A stretch of DNA of 22,008 nucleotides, taken from the NCBI GenBank assembly GCA_050733935.1, contig JBOHUC010000109.1, forward strand, positions 1 through 22,008, written 5' to 3'. The stretch comes from JBOHUC01 sp050733935 (GTDB taxonomy: Bacteria; Eisenbacteria; RBG-16-71-46; DASYSL01). Below the pieces are notes generated by a model that had not been told where the DNA came from, searched no databases, and saw only the letters and a program-made list of their open reading frames with translations. Position 1 is the stretch's first letter. Each line of letters begins with the position of its first letter. The position numbers and the translations under genes are program-made. Below, in pieces: positions 20,286 to 22,008 of the stretch.

Positions 20286-20685
20286 GGTGCACACTCCCCG
20301 AGTCTCAGATGCGATCCCTGACATCTTGATTCGCGGGTGCCCGGGTAGAAGTCCTTCACCGGACACGCCGGGTGCGCGGTTGATCACGCACACCGCAATT
20401 GTGCTCGCCTCGATGCACTGCCCGCAACAAGGGATTTGGTCCTGGGTCCCGAGGGACACGTTGCGGGGCCCCTGAATGCGGACGGGGCGACACACGCGGG
20501 GGGGCCGCCCACGCCCCGAAAGGGACAATCCCTTGCCCGGCAAACGGTTGATCGGGTGGCACGGAGCGTGATGTTGGACGGCCTCGAGGCGCCGGCTCGA
20601 ATGAACGGGCACGCACCGCCGCGGGGAGGGTCCCCGCGTGTGGATCGACCGGCGCCGACAGCGAGGCCGAAAGGACGGAAGGACG
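20286..20685. other. Divergent intergenic region, 400 nt, no gene
   Basis: Long frames cross it on both strands, but their Arg/Pro-rich translations look like GC artefacts. There is an inverted repeat GGTGCGCG/CGCACACC (20371-20378 and 20387-20394, one mismatch) around TTGATCA and a short hairpin AAGGGA-CAA-TCCCTT (20520-20534). A TGGCACG at 20555-20561 lacks the -12 GC. No confident promoter is seen for either flanking gene. Confidence 0.45.
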
Positions 20686-21450
20686 ATGAGCGAGGACCGG
20701 GTGCGGGTCGGGGTCGGGGTGGGAACCCTGGTAGGACTGATCCCCGCCGCCGCGCTGCTGGCTCTGGGACTCATGGGCGCCGCGTGGATCGCCGGGTCCT
20801 ACGCGATGGGATTTGCGAACGCGCGCGCGACGATCACGGTCACGGGATCCGCGAAGAAGACGATCCGCTCGGACCTCGCGGTCTGGCGCGGGATGTTCTC
20901 GGCGCAGTCGCCGCAGATCCAGGCGGCCTATCGGGAGCTCGAGGTGAGCCAGCGGCAGGTGCGCGCGTATCTCGTGCGGCAGGGCTTCGCCGACACGAGC
21001 CTCGTGTTCAGCCAGATCCAGACGCTCACCCTCTATCAGAGATCGCCGAACGGAATGGAGACCGGGCAGGTCGACGGATACCGGCTCCAGCAGACGGTCG
21101 AGATCCGCTCGCCCGACGTGACGAAGATCGCGGAGCTGTCCCGCGGCTCGACCGAGCTCATCGAGCAGGGAGTGCGCTTCGAGTCGATGCCGCCCGAGTT
21201 CCTGTACACGGGCCTCGCCAACCTCAAGGTCGAGATGCTCGCGGCCGCGACCCGCGATGCGCGCGAGCGCGCCGAGGAGATGGCGAAGAACAGCGGCTCG
21301 AAGATCGGACGGCTGCGCTCGGCCCGGATGGGCGTGTTCCAGGTCACGCCCGCGTACTCGACGATGGTGAGCGACTACGGCATCAACGACACGTCCTCGC
21401 TCGAGAAGGACATCACGTCGGTCGTGTCGGTGAGCTTCGAGATCCGATGA
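20686..21450 (+). CDS. SIMPL-domain (DUF541) membrane-anchored protein (254 aa)
   Basis: The start is the ATG at 20686 with GGAAGGA about 4 nt upstream; the upstream extension is basic and implausible. A membrane segment spans about 12-37 (TLVGLIPAAALLALGLMGAAWIAGS). The rest is the SIMPL/DUF541 fold: the opening strand ARATITVTGSAKKTIRSDLAVW, the central VSQRQVRAYLVRQGF helix, VDGYRLQQTVEIRSPD, and the helix LKVEMLAAATRDARERAEEMAKNSGSKIGRLRSA. Members (for example Omp28/BP26 and YggE types) are envelope proteins linked to oxidative or membrane stress; the mechanism is poorly known. It is translationally coupled to the 120-aa gene that follows through overlapping ATGA. Confidence 0.9.
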   Translation: MSEDRVRVGVGVGTLVGLIPAAALLALGLMGAAWIAGSYAMGFANARATITVTGSAKKTIRSDLAVWRGMFSAQSPQIQAAYRELEVSQRQVRAYLVRQGFADTSLVFSQIQTLTLYQRSPNGMETGQVDGYRLQQTVEIRSPDVTKIAELSRGSTELIEQGVRFESMPPEFLYTGLANLKVEMLAAATRDARERAEEMAKNSGSKIGRLRSARMGVFQVTPAYSTMVSDYGINDTSSLEKDITSVVSVSFEIR

Positions 21451-21809
21451 TGAACCGCGGGCGGCCATCGTCGGATCTCGGGCTTGCGGGGGTCGCGCAG
21501 CAGGGGCTCCTCGCCCTGCGAGAAGCCCGGGCGCTGCGCACCCGCGGCCTGCCGGAGCCCGTGCGCGATCTGCGCGCAAGCCTCTCGACGCGGATCGGAG
21601 TTCTCGGGCTCGAGGATCGGGGCATTGTCGCGAACGGGAGATGGCACTTCGAGCCCGATTCGATCATTCCGCTGAACGAGCGATGGGCATTTGCGCGATT
21701 CGGGAACGGCACGATCGCGGGAAGCTGCCTGCTCGGTTACGAGGTCCGTTCGGGGCGTGTCCGCTGGCGTCTCCTCGAGCTCGAGATCGACGAGCCCGGG
21801 GAACAGTGA
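21447..21809 (+). CDS. Conserved-looking protein of unknown function coupled to the SIMPL gene (120 aa)
   Basis: Tandem ATGs (21447 and 21450) overlap the SIMPL stop (ATGATGA), a clear translational-coupling arrangement. There is no signal peptide or transmembrane segment. The N-terminal third is helical and Arg/Leu-rich (GLLALREARALRTRGLPEPVRDLRASLS). The second half looks like a beta-rich domain (GVLGLEDRGIVANGRWHFEPD, WAFARFGNGTIAGSCLLGYEV, WRLLELEIDEPGE). I do not recognise a family. It probably works with the SIMPL protein in the same pathway. A strong hairpin follows the stop. Confidence 0.75.
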   Translation: MMNRGRPSSDLGLAGVAQQGLLALREARALRTRGLPEPVRDLRASLSTRIGVLGLEDRGIVANGRWHFEPDSIIPLNERWAFARFGNGTIAGSCLLGYEVRSGRVRWRLLELEIDEPGEQ

Positions 21810-21812
21810 AAC

Positions 21813-21840
21813 GGCCCGCCCGGGTTTCCCCGGACGGGCC
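21813..21840. terminator. Convergent terminator hairpin
   Basis: Arms GGCCCGCCCGGG (21813-21824) and CCCGGACGGGCC (21829-21840) pair with one mismatch around a TTTC loop. GCGTTGCTTCGTT follows on the plus strand. It lies between the 120-aa gene and the convergent gene ending at 21870. Confidence 0.6.
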
Positions 21841-21869
21841 GCGTTGCTTCGTTCCGCTTCGGTCGAGCT

Positions 21870-22008
21870 CTAGAGCCTGATGACCTTCGAGCGGAGGCTT
21901 TCGCCGCCGGCGTTCACGACCAGGTGATAGACGCCCGACGCGAGCGCCGTTCCGTCCACCCGCAGCTCGAGCGTTCCCGCCCGAACCGTCCCGGCCGCCA
22001 CGCTTTGC
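21870..22008 (-). CDS. C-terminal end of a secreted protein with FlgD-like sorting domain (start outside window)
   Basis: The frame enters from the right edge and stops at TAG 21870-21872. The 46 residues visible include TLELRVDGTALASGVYHLVV and end SLRSKVIRL. The G-V-Y-x-L-x-V strand followed by a short basic tail is the end of the FlgD-Ig/C-terminal sorting domain also seen on the 764-2776 protein. It shows a second substrate of the same presumed export route. The catalytic or binding part lies outside the window. Confidence 0.75.
   Translation of the reverse strand, partial: QSVAAGTVRAGTLELRVDGTALASGVYHLVVNAGGESLRSKVIRL

Noticed and set aside
20555..20570. TGGCACG at 20555 as a fourth sigma-54-type promoter
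   Set aside because: The base pair at the -12 GC position is GA, breaking the invariant GG-N10-GC.
1..22008. tRNA, rRNA, insertion sequences, integrase or prophage genes
   Set aside because: None seen on either strand by reading; no transposase motifs or terminal repeats with target duplications.

Overview
The window is about 22 kb of very GC-rich bacterial DNA with strong third-position GC and mostly good Shine-Dalgarno sites. Two proteins end in a FlgD-like, C-terminal-sorting type beta domain (the 670-aa secreted protein near the left end and the fragment at the right edge). Together with the GC content, secreted Asp-box and TPR proteins, a DUF885 peptidase, PreT/PreA and a kinase-enhancer-binding fusion, this suggests an uncultured member of the FCB/Candidatus Eisenbacteria-like lineages or a neighbouring phylum. 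That placement is an inference; no rRNA or marker gene is present.

Layout. 1-95: tail of an unidentified gene. 118-336 (-) and 764-2776 (+): a 72-aa exported peptide divergent from a large modular secreted protein that has a sigma-54-type promoter upstream. 2959-6720 (-): preT-preA, with a 13-nt overlap, then an Asp-box propeller protein. 6835-8004 (-): a D-Ala-D-Ala carboxypeptidase. 8005-8643: gene-free, with a terminator, hairpins and a degenerate repeat array. 8644-9434 (-): a 60-aa exported peptide and a pseudo-AAA+ protein resembling a gutted NtrC-type ATPase. 9739-14820 (-): a 1,693-aa regulator combining Ser/Thr kinase, STAND-like ATPase, helical repeats, GAF, sigma-54-activator AAA+ and Fis-type HTH. 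15047-18435 (-): a DUF885 hydrolase and a GspE-N/winged-helix/AAA+ ATPase, with a good sigma-70 promoter. 18581-19762 (+): a TPR protein. 19773-20285 (-): a membrane-anchored unknown. 20686-21809 (+): a SIMPL-domain protein coupled to a 120-aa unknown. 21870-22008 (-): the end of another secreted protein.

The most interesting part is 8.6-14.9 kb. The giant regulator carries QVATGV where sigma-54 activators have GAFTGA. Just downstream, the 60-aa peptide and pseudo-AAA+ genes sit behind two tandem GG-N10-GC (sigma-54-like) promoters. Phased TGCGCA sites lie about 140-220 bp upstream of the predicted start sites. One 23-bp copy of this site (17 of 23 identical, the last 10 bases exact) recurs immediately upstream of the regulator's own ATG. 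I read this as a self-contained, possibly autoregulated signalling module whose output is a small exported peptide and a catalytically dead activator homologue. This stretch also looks less GC-rich than its surroundings, which could reflect transfer.
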